Below are positions 1-10,363 of a DNA stretch of 64,000 nucleotides, in pieces. A program made the translations under genes and the position numbers. How positions within the stretch are numbered: position 1 is the first letter of the stretch; every line of letters begins with the position of its first letter. Under the pieces are notes generated by a model. That model saw only the letters and a list, made by a program, of their open reading frames with translations, did no database searches and had not been told where the DNA came from. The DNA is taken from positions 3,854,941-3,918,940 of the forward strand of contig CAJNOP010000008.1 of NCBI GenBank assembly GCA_905250075.1, given 5' to 3'. The DNA is from Rotaria sp. Silwood1 (Eukaryota > Rotifera > Eurotatoria > Philodinida > Philodinidae).

Positions 1-30
1 TTATTATTATTTCAAAATGAATTCATTTAC

Positions 31-247
31 CAAGTTCTTTTGTTCTTAAATAATTTAGAATAATTGAAAATAATTTTGGATCACGATCAATAAATATATA
101 ACCTTGTTCATCACGATTGGTTGATATTAATCCACCAAGCATAGCAGTAAAAAATGAATCTGATATCCATGTTAATGTTTGTCGACTAGTAGAAAAACGT
201 TGACCACCAACATTTAAATTAATTATATCTGCTGATTGATGTGGCAT
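31..247 (-). CDS. KCTD3: KCTD3/SHKBP1-like BTB protein, first coding exon (partial)
   Basis: This is the first coding exon of a gene that continues past the left edge. The 72 residues form a T1/BTB-type tetramerisation domain start, with [17 protein letters not shown], then [13 protein letters not shown] and [18 protein letters not shown]. This is the signature of the KCTD3/SHKBP1 subgroup, which in other animals carries WD-like repeats after the BTB domain and acts as an adaptor (KCTD3 for HCN channels, SHKBP1 for SH3KBP1). The exon ends in a donor, CTTG followed by GTAAATG, at 30-29. The start is the ATG at 247-245, 21 bases after a TTTTTTCAG acceptor. It is the last of four same-strand genes and follows the CDC123-like stop by 55 bp. 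Subgroup assignment rests on the BTB part only, since the C-terminal domain is outside the window. Confidence 0.85.
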
Positions 248-267
248 GTCTATTGTTATTAGAACAT

Positions 268-283
268 CTGAAAAAATAAGAAA
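268..283 (-). promoter_or_regulatory. Putative trans-splice acceptor before KCTD3 start
   Basis: On the minus strand a T-rich tract ends in TTTTTTCAG, with the AG at 269-268, 21 bases before the KCTD3-like ATG and inside the 55-bp gap after the preceding gene. There is no room for an upstream exon in this gap, so a spliced-leader acceptor explains it better than a normal intron end. This is inferred; no transcript has been seen. Confidence 0.5.
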
Positions 284-302
284 AAAAAAAGATTTTTGTG
301 CT

Positions 303-1381
303 TTAGAAATTATTAATCAATGATAACCATTGATCATTCGCTTCGGAATATTCATTATTATCATTTTCTTTTATACGAAATTCAAATTCTTGACGACCTA
401 ATAGAATATTTCGATCGTTTAACCATGAAAATAATCCAGTGCCAGCAAATTCTGCTAATGGATTTATTTCACAAATAAATATTTGATAATTATTATTTTC
501 ATTTTCAATTAATATTAAATCTAATATACAATTTTCATAAGGAATTCGTTCAAGTACATGTTCATTTTGAAAAAAATTTTTAATCGATTTTAATATAAGA
601 TCTTTTTTTCTCAATAAATTTTTATCAAATATATATTCATTATATTGTGTTAATGCTGTTAATTTATGTTTGAATATAAATGCACGAAGTTCACTTTTTA
701 AATTTCGACGATCAAATATAAATTGACGAATTATTAAATTCAATGATGAACATGATGTTAGATCATCTTGAATACGTTCACTAGCAAGTAGAACTTGTAC
801 AGCATGAAAACCATCGTTTACAGCTAGCAAACGAATTGATGCTTCATCAAGTGCAATTAAACGTCGATTATGTTCTGAAATAAATAGAATGATAAAAATA
901 TAAAATAAATAAAAACTAAACCAGATGTATCATCAGGTTCCATTTCATTCAACACTTTTTGAAAAAGTCGTTTAGATTTCTCTTTATTCAATAATAAGAT
1001 TGCATCTTTTGGACTTCTTGTTGATAAACGTACAAATATTGGTCGTTGGATATCACATGAATCAATTGCATTTGATAATTTAAATAATTGTTGATATTGT
1101 TGAAAACATTCTTCGGTTTTTTTATCATCATCATCAAATGAAGACTTTTTAAAAAGTAAGTGTCCATTATGAAGCGCTTTTATGTCATCTTCATTCATTG
1201 ATAAAATAGCCGATGGAAATGTCCATTGTTTGATAATATCATAATAATATTCAAATTGTGTTTCATTCATCATTTTTCTATATGTATCACTATCAGAGCA
1301 TAAAAGTTGTTCATTAATTTTTTCTTTTGGTGGTTGTTTTGAGCGTAGTCGTACTGACTTTAATTGATCAGCAAATGACAT
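303..1381 (-). CDS. CDC123/D123-family ATP-grasp protein, divergent
   Basis: There are two exons, 1381-922 and 874-303, joined across a 47-bp intron (donor CTG/GTTTAG, acceptor TTTCAG/AACAT), giving 343 residues. The order of motifs matches CDC123: [16 protein letters not shown] early, then [35 protein letters not shown], and near the C-terminus [19 protein letters not shown]. In known CDC123 proteins the corresponding region forms an ATP-grasp fold and the last motif (usually DFNP) supplies metal-binding acidic and Asn residues; here it reads EINP, keeping an acid and the Asn. CDC123 promotes assembly of the eIF2 complex. The protein is clearly diverged from the vertebrate orthologue and could be a separate D123-like paralogue. 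The ATG lies only 6 bp after the OXSM stop codon. Confidence 0.75.
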
Positions 1382-1387
1382 ATTTAT

Positions 1388-1398
1388 CTAAAAAAAAT
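1388..1398 (-). promoter_or_regulatory. Trans-splice acceptor overlapping OXSM stop codon
   Basis: The minus strand reads TTTTTTTTAG then ATAAATATG. The TAG stop of the OXSM-like gene (1390-1388) supplies the AG of what looks like a strong splice acceptor, 6 bases before the CDC123-like ATG. A cis intron of useful size cannot fit. It is inferred to be the spliced-leader acceptor for the downstream cistron. Confidence 0.5.
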
Positions 1399-4173
1399 TT
1401 GATATAACTAGGCAAGAATTCGTTCCACCAAAACCAAATGAATTTTTCAATGCAATACGTCTTTTATTATTCCATGATAATGGTTTATTATCAGGAATAA
1501 TACTTAATAATGATGAATCAGAAGATTCATCGTTATCACCTTTATAATTTAATGTCGGAGGACATATAGCGTGATAACAGGTAAGAACAGTAAACATAGA
1601 TTCAAGAGCACCAGCAGCACCAAGTAAATGACCTGTATGACCTTTATTACTCGAAATTAAAACATTAGTAGTATTTGATTGAAATAATTGTGTGATAGCT
1701 TGCCGTTCAATACGATCACCGATTGGAGTTCTACAAAATACTAATAGATTAGAAATGGAAGGTGGTTATTAAGCAATACAACCATGCCTATCTGGAAATT
1801 AAGTGTCATATTTTCTTCATAGCCAGTTCGGATCGATCGAGTAGTTGTCATTCAGGCTGTACGTGGCTGACTTCAATTTCGATATAATCGATCTTCTTCG
1901 GAGTCATGGTATGTAGTGTTGATTTGGAAAGTTTTTCTTTCGCTGTCAAATGGCATATAAGAATATGACACAATATTCTTCTTCCCTTTTTAGTCTAGGA
2001 GGTATTGTTCATACCCATGGTAAAATTCTTCTCCTACAATTCTGTGAAAGCAGCGATCCATTTAGAATCACATAGTTTTTAATAACCCCTTTGAAGCTCT
2101 GTAAATTGTTGCTATAACACTAAGCTTAGTTTGTGTACAAGACATTCTACTCAAGTACACCATATTCGAGAGGGCTAAAAGTTGCTCTTGTTGACCGTTT
2201 TTTTACTTGAATAGATAGACTTTCTATTAAAGCGAATAATATTTTTGAAAACAACAGAAACAACTTCATCGATCTATGTACCCTACCAAACGATCCATTA
2301 TCTTTCATTTTCCTTCAATAGTCAAGTCATAATCCTCCTCAAGGAATACATCCAAAAATAAATTTAATCGAAACGTCACTCTCATTATGAAAATACATTT
2401 ATACGATCTTAACAAGTCAGAAGAATTCAACGTGACAGCTGGACCAATAATAAAAACGAAGTTTTAATTGAATTCATTTTTTTTTGACGTAATCCTACGG
2501 AGAAGGACTGAACTCTTGGAGGAAAATGAAAGTTGATGGAACGTTCTTTGAAATACAGTGGTTGACTCATTTCTTTAACTTGATTTCATATATATATTAC
2601 TTTTAAAATGTCTTGAGCACAAACTTAAATTGGTGTAATGACCGCATTTTACAGAGCTTCAAAAGGGCTATCGAATAGTATACAATTCAAAATAGATAGC
2701 TGTTTTCATAGAACCATAGAAAAGGGATTTTGTCATGGATACTTTTGTACTCTATATGCGGGTGAGCAATGCCATCTAGAGAAAATGGGGAAGGAAGAAA
2801 AACTTTCCGACGAATACTGTATACCACGACTCTATAAAGAATATATAATGTTGAGTTTTAAATCAGTCATGCACAGTTGGAATGAGAAGTAACTGATTAA
2901 TTCGAACAGCAAATCATTTCTGACATCCGAACTAACTATTAAGATAATAAGAAACTTAATTTCGAGAGGGAGCCAATTTTATCGCTTAATCACTTTTCTC
3001 TATTTCCTTGTATTATTTAATTTCAATCAAATTAAAGTAAGTTTAATACATACGATGTAGCATGTGCATTTATATAACCAATATCTGTCGTATTCAAACG
3101 AGCATTATTTAATGCATTTTTCATACAATTTAATGCGCCTGATCCACTTGGATTTGTAATATGACTTGCATCTGAACTCAAACCATACCCAAGTATTTCA
3201 CCAAGAATTTTAGCTTCTCGTTTTTCAGCATATTCAAGTCGTTCCAATATAAGAATAGCAGCTCCTTCACCCATAACAAAACCATCCCGTTGTCGACTAA
3301 ATATTACAAAGTATAGCTAAATAAATCTATCATAAAAATAAAAATCATTTACTCAAATGGACGTGACGCGAGTTTAGGTTGATCATTAAATGATGTTGAA
3401 AGAGCACGCATTCGTGCAAAACCTGATACTGTTATTGGATTAATTGTTGCCTCTGTAGCACCACAGATCATAGCATCCGCATGACCAAGACGAATCATAT
3501 TATAACCATCGCCAATTGCTTGAACACCAGCTGCACAAGCTGAACTATTACAAAGCTAAACAAAAAAAACAAAATAATTTATTAACTTTATAAATATTTA
3601 AATCTAATAAAATACATTAGGACCTTGTAATTTATGCCGAATTGATATATAACCAGCCGATGAATTTGGTAAAATTTGTGTTATATAAAATGGACTCATT
3701 CCACGATATATTCCTTTTGTTTTTATTTGTTCCCATAAAGTACATGTATTTGTTAGACCAGCTATACCATTACCAACTGATACGCCAATTCGTGTTGGAT
3801 CAGTACATGCTGAAAGTATCTATTAACTAATTCAATATTTTCACATAAAAAAAAGCAAAATTTTATTCACTTGACTTTGTTCAATGGCTTCTTGAGCAGC
3901 AACAAGAGAAAAAGCACTGGCTAATGACATGGATTTTAAATCCGACATTCGTGTAAAAAATTTAGAAAAATTAAGTGAACCATCTTGATTTTCACTTTCT
4001 GAACTTATTGGTACACGACCAGCCACTCGACATGGAATACCAACATATTCTTTTTCATTAAGTGAAACAATACCTGAATAATTATCTAATAAACGACGCC
4101 AATTTAATTCTACACCAACACCTAATGGTGAAACAACACCGAGACCAGTAATAACAACACGACTAACACTCAT
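1388..4173 (-). CDS. OXSM: Mitochondrial 3-oxoacyl-ACP synthase (KAS II type)
   Basis: Five exons (4173-3871, 3819-3616, 3555-3353, 3296-3054, 1730-1388) join in frame to give 431 residues. This is the condensing enzyme of type II mitochondrial fatty acid synthesis, which extends acyl-ACP with malonyl-ACP and feeds lipoate production. The N-terminus [15 protein letters not shown] is typical. The catalytic triad is visible: Cys in NSSACAAG, His in NAHATSTPIGD, His in [14 protein letters not shown]. The C-terminal [10 protein letters not shown] loop is present, as is [11 protein letters not shown]. Three introns are short (51, 60, 56 bp) but the fourth is 1323 bp. A mitochondrial targeting peptide is not obvious at the N-terminus, so a short upstream exon could be missing. 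The gene follows B4GALT7 by 76 bp and precedes the CDC123-like ATG by 6 bp. Confidence 0.93.
1731..3053 (-). other. Long intron 4 of OXSM
   Basis: This 1323-bp intron is about 25 times longer than its neighbours. It holds no recognisable gene; an 84-codon plus-strand reading frame at 2638-2892 has no recognisable domain. Expansion by an old insertion is likely, but I could not find clear terminal repeats. Confidence 0.7.
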
Positions 4174-4181
4174 CTATATAT

Positions 4182-4193
4182 CTAAAATTTATT
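4182..4193 (-). promoter_or_regulatory. Putative trans-splice acceptor before OXSM start
   Basis: The minus strand reads AATAAATTTTAG with the AG at 4183-4182, then 8 bases and the OXSM ATG. It lies in the 76-bp gap after the B4GALT7 stop, which also contains T-rich tracts. It is read as a spliced-leader acceptor by analogy with the next two genes of the cluster. Confidence 0.45.
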
Positions 4194-4249
4194 AGAAAGT
4201 AAAAAAAAGAAAAAGAAAATCATTTATTTTATTATAAATATCTGACTAA

Positions 4250-5098
4250 TTATTTCAAAATATTAGTAGGATGATCGCACCAAGATGTTAGATTATAATC
4301 ACATTCAATTTTAACATCTAACATAATATATTCAATTCCCTGATTAGTCTTTTTTATTTCTTTATTTATTATTTCATACTTCGTTGTATTAAAACCTAGT
4401 TCAGGATAAATTCTTTTTCCTTCTTCTTTTTGTTTTCCATATTTTGCATAATCTCGTTTATGTATACTATTATCATGGATATGTTGAAATGTATTAGTAT
4501 TATTTGTAGATAAATTACTTGGACGATATATTTTCATTCCAGCACGTTTCATTCTCACATAAAAGTTATCATCTTCTCTACCCCATCCCCAATATAACGG
4601 TGACATACCATTAACACGTTCAAAATCTTGACAAGTAATGATCAATATTCCACCAACATAACTAGGATAATGATAAATTGGATGATATTCTGGTGATGCT
4701 AAATGTATTGGACCATACTCTGGATATTTATATGGTAATCCTTTATGATTTAATGGAAGTAGATCAATATCATGCATAACAATGTAATCAACGAATGATC
4801 GAGATTCAATAAAACCAATATTAATTAGAGCAGCACGATTAAATCGATGTTTATCAACTTGATTTATAATTATAAAAATATGATCAACAGATTGAGAGTT
4901 AAGAAATGAATTCATATGAGATAAAAATATTTCTAATTCATTTGAACGATTACGATATGGAACAATAACAGCTAAACGATGTACTAATGGGGGTTTCATT
5001 TCATTTGTGTCTAATTTTGATAAATACCATAGAGCAATAAAAAAAAATAAAACAAAATAAATAATACAAAGTCGAATTAATAGACGAGTTTTGAACAT
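4250..5098 (-). CDS. B4GALT7: Xylosylprotein beta-1,4-galactosyltransferase 7
   Basis: A single exon encodes 282 residues. The enzyme adds the first galactose to xylose in the glycosaminoglycan linker of proteoglycans, in the Golgi. It is a type II membrane protein: residues 7-26 form an uncharged anchor rich in Ile, Leu and Phe. Family motifs follow in order: VPYRNRSNELEIF, HIFIIINQVD, FNRAALINIGF, the metal-binding DxD as MHDIDLLPLN, SPEYHPIYHYPSYVGGIL, and the acceptor-site motif WGWGREDDNFYVR, then a late HIHD and Cys pair. The human protein is about 327 residues, so only the stem is shorter. This start has no splice-acceptor-like tract directly before it, unlike the three downstream genes, which fits it being first in the cluster. 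Confidence 0.95.
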   Translation of the reverse strand: MFKTRLLIRLCIIYFVLFFFIALWYLSKLDTNEMKPPLVHRLAVIVPYRNRSNELEIFLSHMNSFLNSQSVDHIFIIINQVDKHRFNRAALINIGFIESRSFVDYIVMHDIDLLPLNHKGLPYKYPEYGPIHLASPEYHPIYHYPSYVGGILIITCQDFERVNGMSPLYWGWGREDDNFYVRMKRAGMKIYRPSNLSTNNTNTFQHIHDNSIHKRDYAKYGKQKEEGKRIYPELGFNTTKYEIINKEIKKTNQGIEYIMLDVKIECDYNLTSWCDHPTNILK

Positions 5099-5471
5099 AT
5101 CAATCCATTCGAAAAAAACAAATTCTTCAACAACGAATTAATCAAAGAGAAATATAGCAAACGAACGAATAGAATTCTATTATCAACCTTTACCAAGATT
5201 TTTAATTACTGCCATCTATTTATAGATCATTAATTTATCAAATTTCATTCATTTATTTTTATATTTTCATTCAATTTAAAAAAATATGAAAAGAACAACA
5301 TTTTATTTTTTGTTTGACAGCAAAAATCAATGAATCATTTTGCATGAAACTACTTCTTGTTATTATTGTATACGCACATCTATTCTTCTTCTTTAGCAAA
5401 TAATGTATGCAATGACTAAGTTTGTTCTTCTTCTGTTTTTATTTTGTATTTTTAGATCATCAGTTAAAACA
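5099..5471. promoter_or_regulatory. Divergent intergenic region, B4GALT7 / TFIIS
   Basis: This AT-rich stretch of about 370 bp separates the start codons of two divergently transcribed genes and must hold both promoters. No clear TATA box stands out on either side. A TTTTGTATTTTTAG acceptor-like tract ends at 5455, 16 bases before the TFIIS ATG, so part of it is either a 5'-UTR intron or a trans-splice outron. Confidence 0.5.
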
Positions 5472-6807
5472 ATGTCCGAAGAAGAAATAGGAAAAATTAA
5501 TCGAAAATTACAAAAAATGATTGATAAATCAGAAGTTGTATGTTTGAAAATTTATATTTTTATTTCATTTAATTTCTTGTATTTAGGATGAAACAATTGC
5601 ACGAGATTTACTTATCCGTTTACAAGAATCACGTATTACACTTAGTATTCTTCAAAAAACTGGCATTGGAAAAACTGTTAATAATCTACGACGAGTTATT
5701 GCTAATGAAGATTTATCAACTGTTGCTAAAAGTCTTTTAAAAAATTGGAAAAAACTTGTACCTGGTTTGTATTGTTTGTTTTGTTTAATTAAAAATTCTT
5801 TTTAATAATTTTTCAAAAGAATCATCTACATCGGTACCAGGAAATAAAGATGATAAACAATCAACACCAACAAATAATAATAATAATACTAATTATAATA
5901 GTCAACAATCTCAAGAGACCAATATTAATCCAGGAAAAAATCTTGAATCAAGTAAATCTCTTGAACGTCTACCTTCCCAATCAACATCAAGTTGTTATAC
6001 ACCATCACAAACACATGATGAAATTAGGTTAATAGATAGAAATTTATTTTGTAGGAAAGTTATTTTTTTTGTTTATTTTAGATTAAAGTCACGAGATCTT
6101 ATAGCAAATGCTTTTTCAGTTTCTGAACTTCCGGAAGGATCAGCTGATCCAGTCGAATTAGCTGCTCGTGTCGAAGATGGTAAAAAAAAAACAAGCAAAC
6201 AAATGAATTTATTTTACATTATAAATTTTTGTGTTTTTTTTTTCTGTTTAGCTATTTTTAAAGAATTAAAAGATACAGGTGTTAAATATCGTAATCGTAT
6301 TCGTAGTCGAATATCAAATTTAAAAGATTTAAAAAATCCTAATCTTCGCACAAACGTTCTTCTTGGTTTTATTACACCAGAACGATTAGCTGTACTTACT
6401 GCTGAAGTTTGTTAAATTATTTGTTTTTTTTTTTATGTTTGTTAATAATTATTTTCTTTTATATTTTGAAAGGAAATGGCAAGTGATGCATTAAAACAAG
6501 AACGTTCAAAATTAAATGAAAGTGCTATTAATGAACATCAACTTGCTATGGATGAAGGCACTGGTACTGATCTGATTCAATGTAAAAAGTATGATTTACG
6601 TCTTCTTTTTTTGTTTTTACATTGAAAATAAAAGAATACTTTTAGATGTAAACAAAATAATTGTGCCTATACGGAAGCTCAAACACGTAGTGCTGATGAA
6701 CCAATGACATTATTTGTTTTTTGTAAAAGCTGTGGTTATCGATGGAAGGTAAGAAATTAATCGAAAAAACAACATAAATTTATTTTCATGTCTTTTCATA
6801 GATGTAA
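5472..6807 (+). CDS. TCEA1: Transcription elongation factor TFIIS
   Basis: Eight exons (5472-5537, 5587-5764, 5820-6027, 6082-6179, 6252-6406, 6473-6588, 6646-6748, 6802-6807) give 309 residues, close to the 301 of human TCEA1. TFIIS rescues backtracked RNA polymerase II by stimulating transcript cleavage. Domain I (LW) covers roughly residues 1-80 with [19 protein letters not shown] and LLKNWKKL. A Ser/Asn/Gln-rich linker follows, then central domain II ([15 protein letters not shown], and [14 protein letters not shown]). The C-terminal zinc ribbon has Cys pairs in CKKCKQNNC and CKSCGYRW, with the catalytic acidic pair in RSADEPMT. I chose the ATG at 5472 because it starts the LW domain and follows an acceptor-like tract; an upstream ATG at 5403 adds only a hydrophobic, unlikely leader. 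The last two-codon exon is the weakest part; read-through into the intron would also stop at once. Confidence 0.93.
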
Positions 6808-7102
6808 ATTATGACCACTGATTAAAAAAAGCGCCAAACAATGGTATGTCGCATTTGAAGAAAAAAAAAACTTCATTTATTATGAATCTATTCAATTTTT
6901 AGTTTGGTTGTACATTGGTCGATTCAAACAAAACCCACGATTGCAACTGTCATCGTATTAGATTGATTTTGTTTTCTTAAATCTTTATTCTATTAGAATA
7001 TCTTCTATTTTGTTTTCACTTTTGTGACCAAAAAAAAGTCTCATATATTCTTTTTTTTGTATTTCAGATTTTCTATTATTTTCTTTTTCATTAATTATAA
7101 AA

Positions 7103-8402
7103 ATGGCCGGTGGACCAAGTAATAAATCGGCATCTCAATTAATGGCCGAAGCAAATAAAAAAGCTAAAACAGCAAATGGATTTTTTCAACGTATGCTTGG
7201 TGCTGGTAGCACTGCAACTGAAGATGCTCGTGCACTTTATGTTCAAGCTGGTAATGCCGGTAAAGCTGAAGGTGATTATCCAACATCTGTTGAAGCTTAT
7301 AAACGAGCATTAGACTTAAGTACTGAAGATTTTGAAAAAGCTCAAATGTATGAAGCAATTGCATCATCATATAAAATGTTTGATTTACCACAAGCTGTCC
7401 CAGCATTAACACGTGCTGCTGAATTACATATGTCACAAGGTAAATGGACAATGGCATCTCAAACATTAGAAAAAGTTGCAGAATTATATGAACAAATGAA
7501 CGATCTCGAAAATATGATGAAATGTTTAAAAGAAGCACATCGATTTTTAAGACAAGAAGGACAAAAAGCAGGTGCAAATCGAGTACAAAAAAAAATGGCT
7601 GAAACTCTTGCACTTCAACATGAGTTTATGCAAGCACAACAACAATATGAAGAAATGGCCGATAAAACAAAAGATGATCCAATGCTCAAATATGGTGCAA
7701 AAGATTTTTGGTTAAGGTAATGCATGAGCCTTATTTATGATTCGCTAGTTGATCAAGAATATACATAAAAAGTGATCACATGCCAGCTCATGTATTGCTA
7801 AGATCGATTTTTCTTTTCTTTCATTTAACTTTTTTTGCTATTTTTCAATCGCTTTGCTAACATATGTCAGAGAAATGATCGAAAGACTCCAAATGAAAGA
7901 AATATGACCGTAACACAATTGAGTCGGCAATCAGATACGATCATCGAGTGCTGCTTCCAAGTTCATATCATTTTCTAACCGAAAACTGCGTCTTTCTTGT
8001 GAGAGTTCCCGCTGGAAACCTACAAATCAGGACGCTGATAATATTGACCTGGAAGAGAAAATAAATGAAAGAAAAGAGATTGCCTTGATTTTTCTTGAAA
8101 TTTTCTTTTTTTTTATATTTGATTATCTCTATAGAGCGACAATGTGTGCATTATGTATTGATGTTGAAAATGCAAATACGGCACTTAGTCGTTATTTAAA
8201 TGATAATCCATTATTTGAAGAACGATCACTTGAAGTTAAATTACTTCGCCAATTAATTGCTGCTGTTCAAGAACAAAATAAAGAAGTATTTTTAAAACAG
8301 ATTGAGGATACACCATTATCAACATTACGTGCTGATCGTGTATTTCGTTCATTAACCGAAGATATTGCTAAAAAAATTGGTGGTGATGTTGATCTTAAAT
8401 AG
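7103..8402 (+). CDS. NAPA: Alpha-soluble NSF attachment protein
   Basis: Two exons (7103-7716 and 8135-8402) give 293 residues, the usual alpha-SNAP length. The protein binds SNARE complexes and recruits the ATPase NSF to take them apart after membrane fusion. The N-terminal KANGFFQRMLG-like stretch (here TANGFFQRMLGAGS) is the membrane-contact loop region; alpha-helical TPR-like repeats follow, with AGNAGKAEGDY, EAIASSYKMFDLPQAVPAL and LEKVAELYEQMNDL. The C-terminus SLTEDIAKKIGGDVDLK is close to the region that stimulates NSF. The 418-bp intron is longer than local introns. A TTTTGTATTTCAG tract ends at 7067, 35 bases before the ATG. A polyadenylation signal AATAAA is at 8688-8693. Confidence 0.95.
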
Positions 8403-10363
8403 ATCAATAAGAGCTCTAGAAACAAAAAGTATTCTTTTTAATAGATTTTCTATCAGCTTGTGTGTGTGTGTGTGCAATAGAAACTAAAAATATAAGACAT
8501 TTCTCTATTACTGTCGTTTATTTATTTAATTTTTGTTTTGTTTTTTGTTTTTTTTGTGTGTATACAGACCACCTTGGAAATGAAAGAATCATTCCACGTT
8601 TTATTTCGTCTCGAGTGTGCATCGTTCTCCTTTGTCTGGTTTATCATATGTTGATTTATCAGCCATATTTCTTTTTTTTTTCTATTGAATAAACTATTGA
8701 GATTGTAAAAACAATAATCAATTCAATGATGATTAAATCACTAATTTGATTTCATTATTTCTTCTTAACAAAACGGTTTTATAAGAAATTCGAATAACAG
8801 AAAAACGAATGCAACTTGTTTTTTCATAAATATTTAAGTCTATTAAAAAGAATATTAAATTTATAGCAAGATCATTTTCAACAAAGTCATTGTAAATAAC
8901 GAAGAAATTATTATAAAAGGTACCGTTAGAAGTTCAAAAAAATGGAATTAGTCGCTTTGCAGATATATGTAACAGTTGAAAAATAATACAACAAAGGTAG
9001 ATCTTGACAGAAAACATGAATTATTCAATGATCTTAACATTTCAATGTCTTTTGCATCGCCAAGATTCTAAAAGCTTCAGATTTTGTATTCTGTTTTAGG
9101 AAAAAAAATAGAGTTTGGACACAAGTCAATATTTTCTCAATGAAATGAGTTTGAAGTTTGCTCATATAGAACCGTATTATGTCTTGTTTGTATAGATATT
9201 AGTTCTAAAACAATCAAATGCAAGAGAACCGTTACAATACCATTTAGCACTAAAGCATGATGCATTTTCGTGTCGTTCTTTTCTTTTTTTTTCAATTAAC
9301 TGTCATCTGAAAGCGTGAAACTGAAGTATTGACAGACTTTATTGAAACATGTTAACCATCGCTGATAGAAATCAGTTTACAATGAGTCACAATATCGAAT
9401 ACAATCAATATTTGAAATTTGGACTGATGTAATTACAAAACAAGGGCTAAACTTATTTTTGCACAAATGATTATTGGAATTTTGACAATGAATCTTAATT
9501 ACAAAGTGATAACTTTGAAAGTCGAAATGGCGTTCTGTACATGGGAAATATCACATTTGTAATTTCTATGAACATATAACTAAAAAGTTGTTCATAGGAT
9601 GAAACTAGTCATCTTTATCATTATTACAATAACGGGAAACAAATGAAGCTATTCGCATCAGAGACGAGCATCGTGCCTAAAAACATAAGGCAGGAGTGTC
9701 GTGAAAGTAGTTATTCATAAGAAAGCCTTTTTTTAAGTGAACAGCACAGTCGCTCATGCTCTCATTAGTGAATGAAGCGCAGGCGTGCCTAACGCCAATA
9801 TGACAATTATTTTGATAACTTTCTACTCCTATTAGAACCATTTTAATATTTCTTAAAAACTAGTTTTTTATTTTTGAGCATTGACGTACAAACATCAATA
9901 GAAAGTTAAAAATGTCACGAAAGAATACTTAATTAGGCAACACATAACCAAACTCATATGTACACCTATTGGATTCTGGTTTCAATCTTAACATATTTTG
10001 TAATTAAATGTAGACAAACTTAGATTTACATTGAATTGAAATATTATGCGTGCTACAATGAAATTCATCTAGCATTGAGTTAGATCGATTTTTTATCAGA
10101 ATAAGTTTTTATTAGAACTGCTTGCTATGGAATTTATAAATTTAACAAATGAATATCAAAATGCGATAATAACACGAACGGTATCTCATTGAGAACAAAT
10201 TTGTCAACTACGTAGTTTCTTCCTCTTAATTTTCAGTATTTGATGTACACTCAGTAAAAAAGAAAAGTGTCCTCCTAATAACAGAGTTTAACAACTGGTA
10301 TGAAAAAAGTGCGACCACTAGACAAACATTTAAGAATAAAGATAAACGTGAAGTAGCTACCTC
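8403..10363. other. Intergenic, no gene seen
   Basis: This is AT-rich sequence after alpha-SNAP. It begins with the 3'-UTR, containing a (TG)n microsatellite near 8459-8474 and an AATAAA at 8688. Beyond about 8.7 kb I see no coding frame, RNA gene or clear repeat. Confidence 0.6.

Noticed and set aside
2638-2892. 84-codon plus-strand frame in the OXSM intron
   Set aside because: No domain or splice context; antisense within an intron.
5403-5471. Upstream start for TFIIS adding a hydrophobic leader
   Set aside because: TFIIS is nuclear and the LW domain begins at the ATG at 5472; the leader region ends in a splice-acceptor-like tract.
7164-7613. 149-codon minus-strand frame
   Set aside because: It is the antisense shadow of the alpha-SNAP exon and shows no domain.
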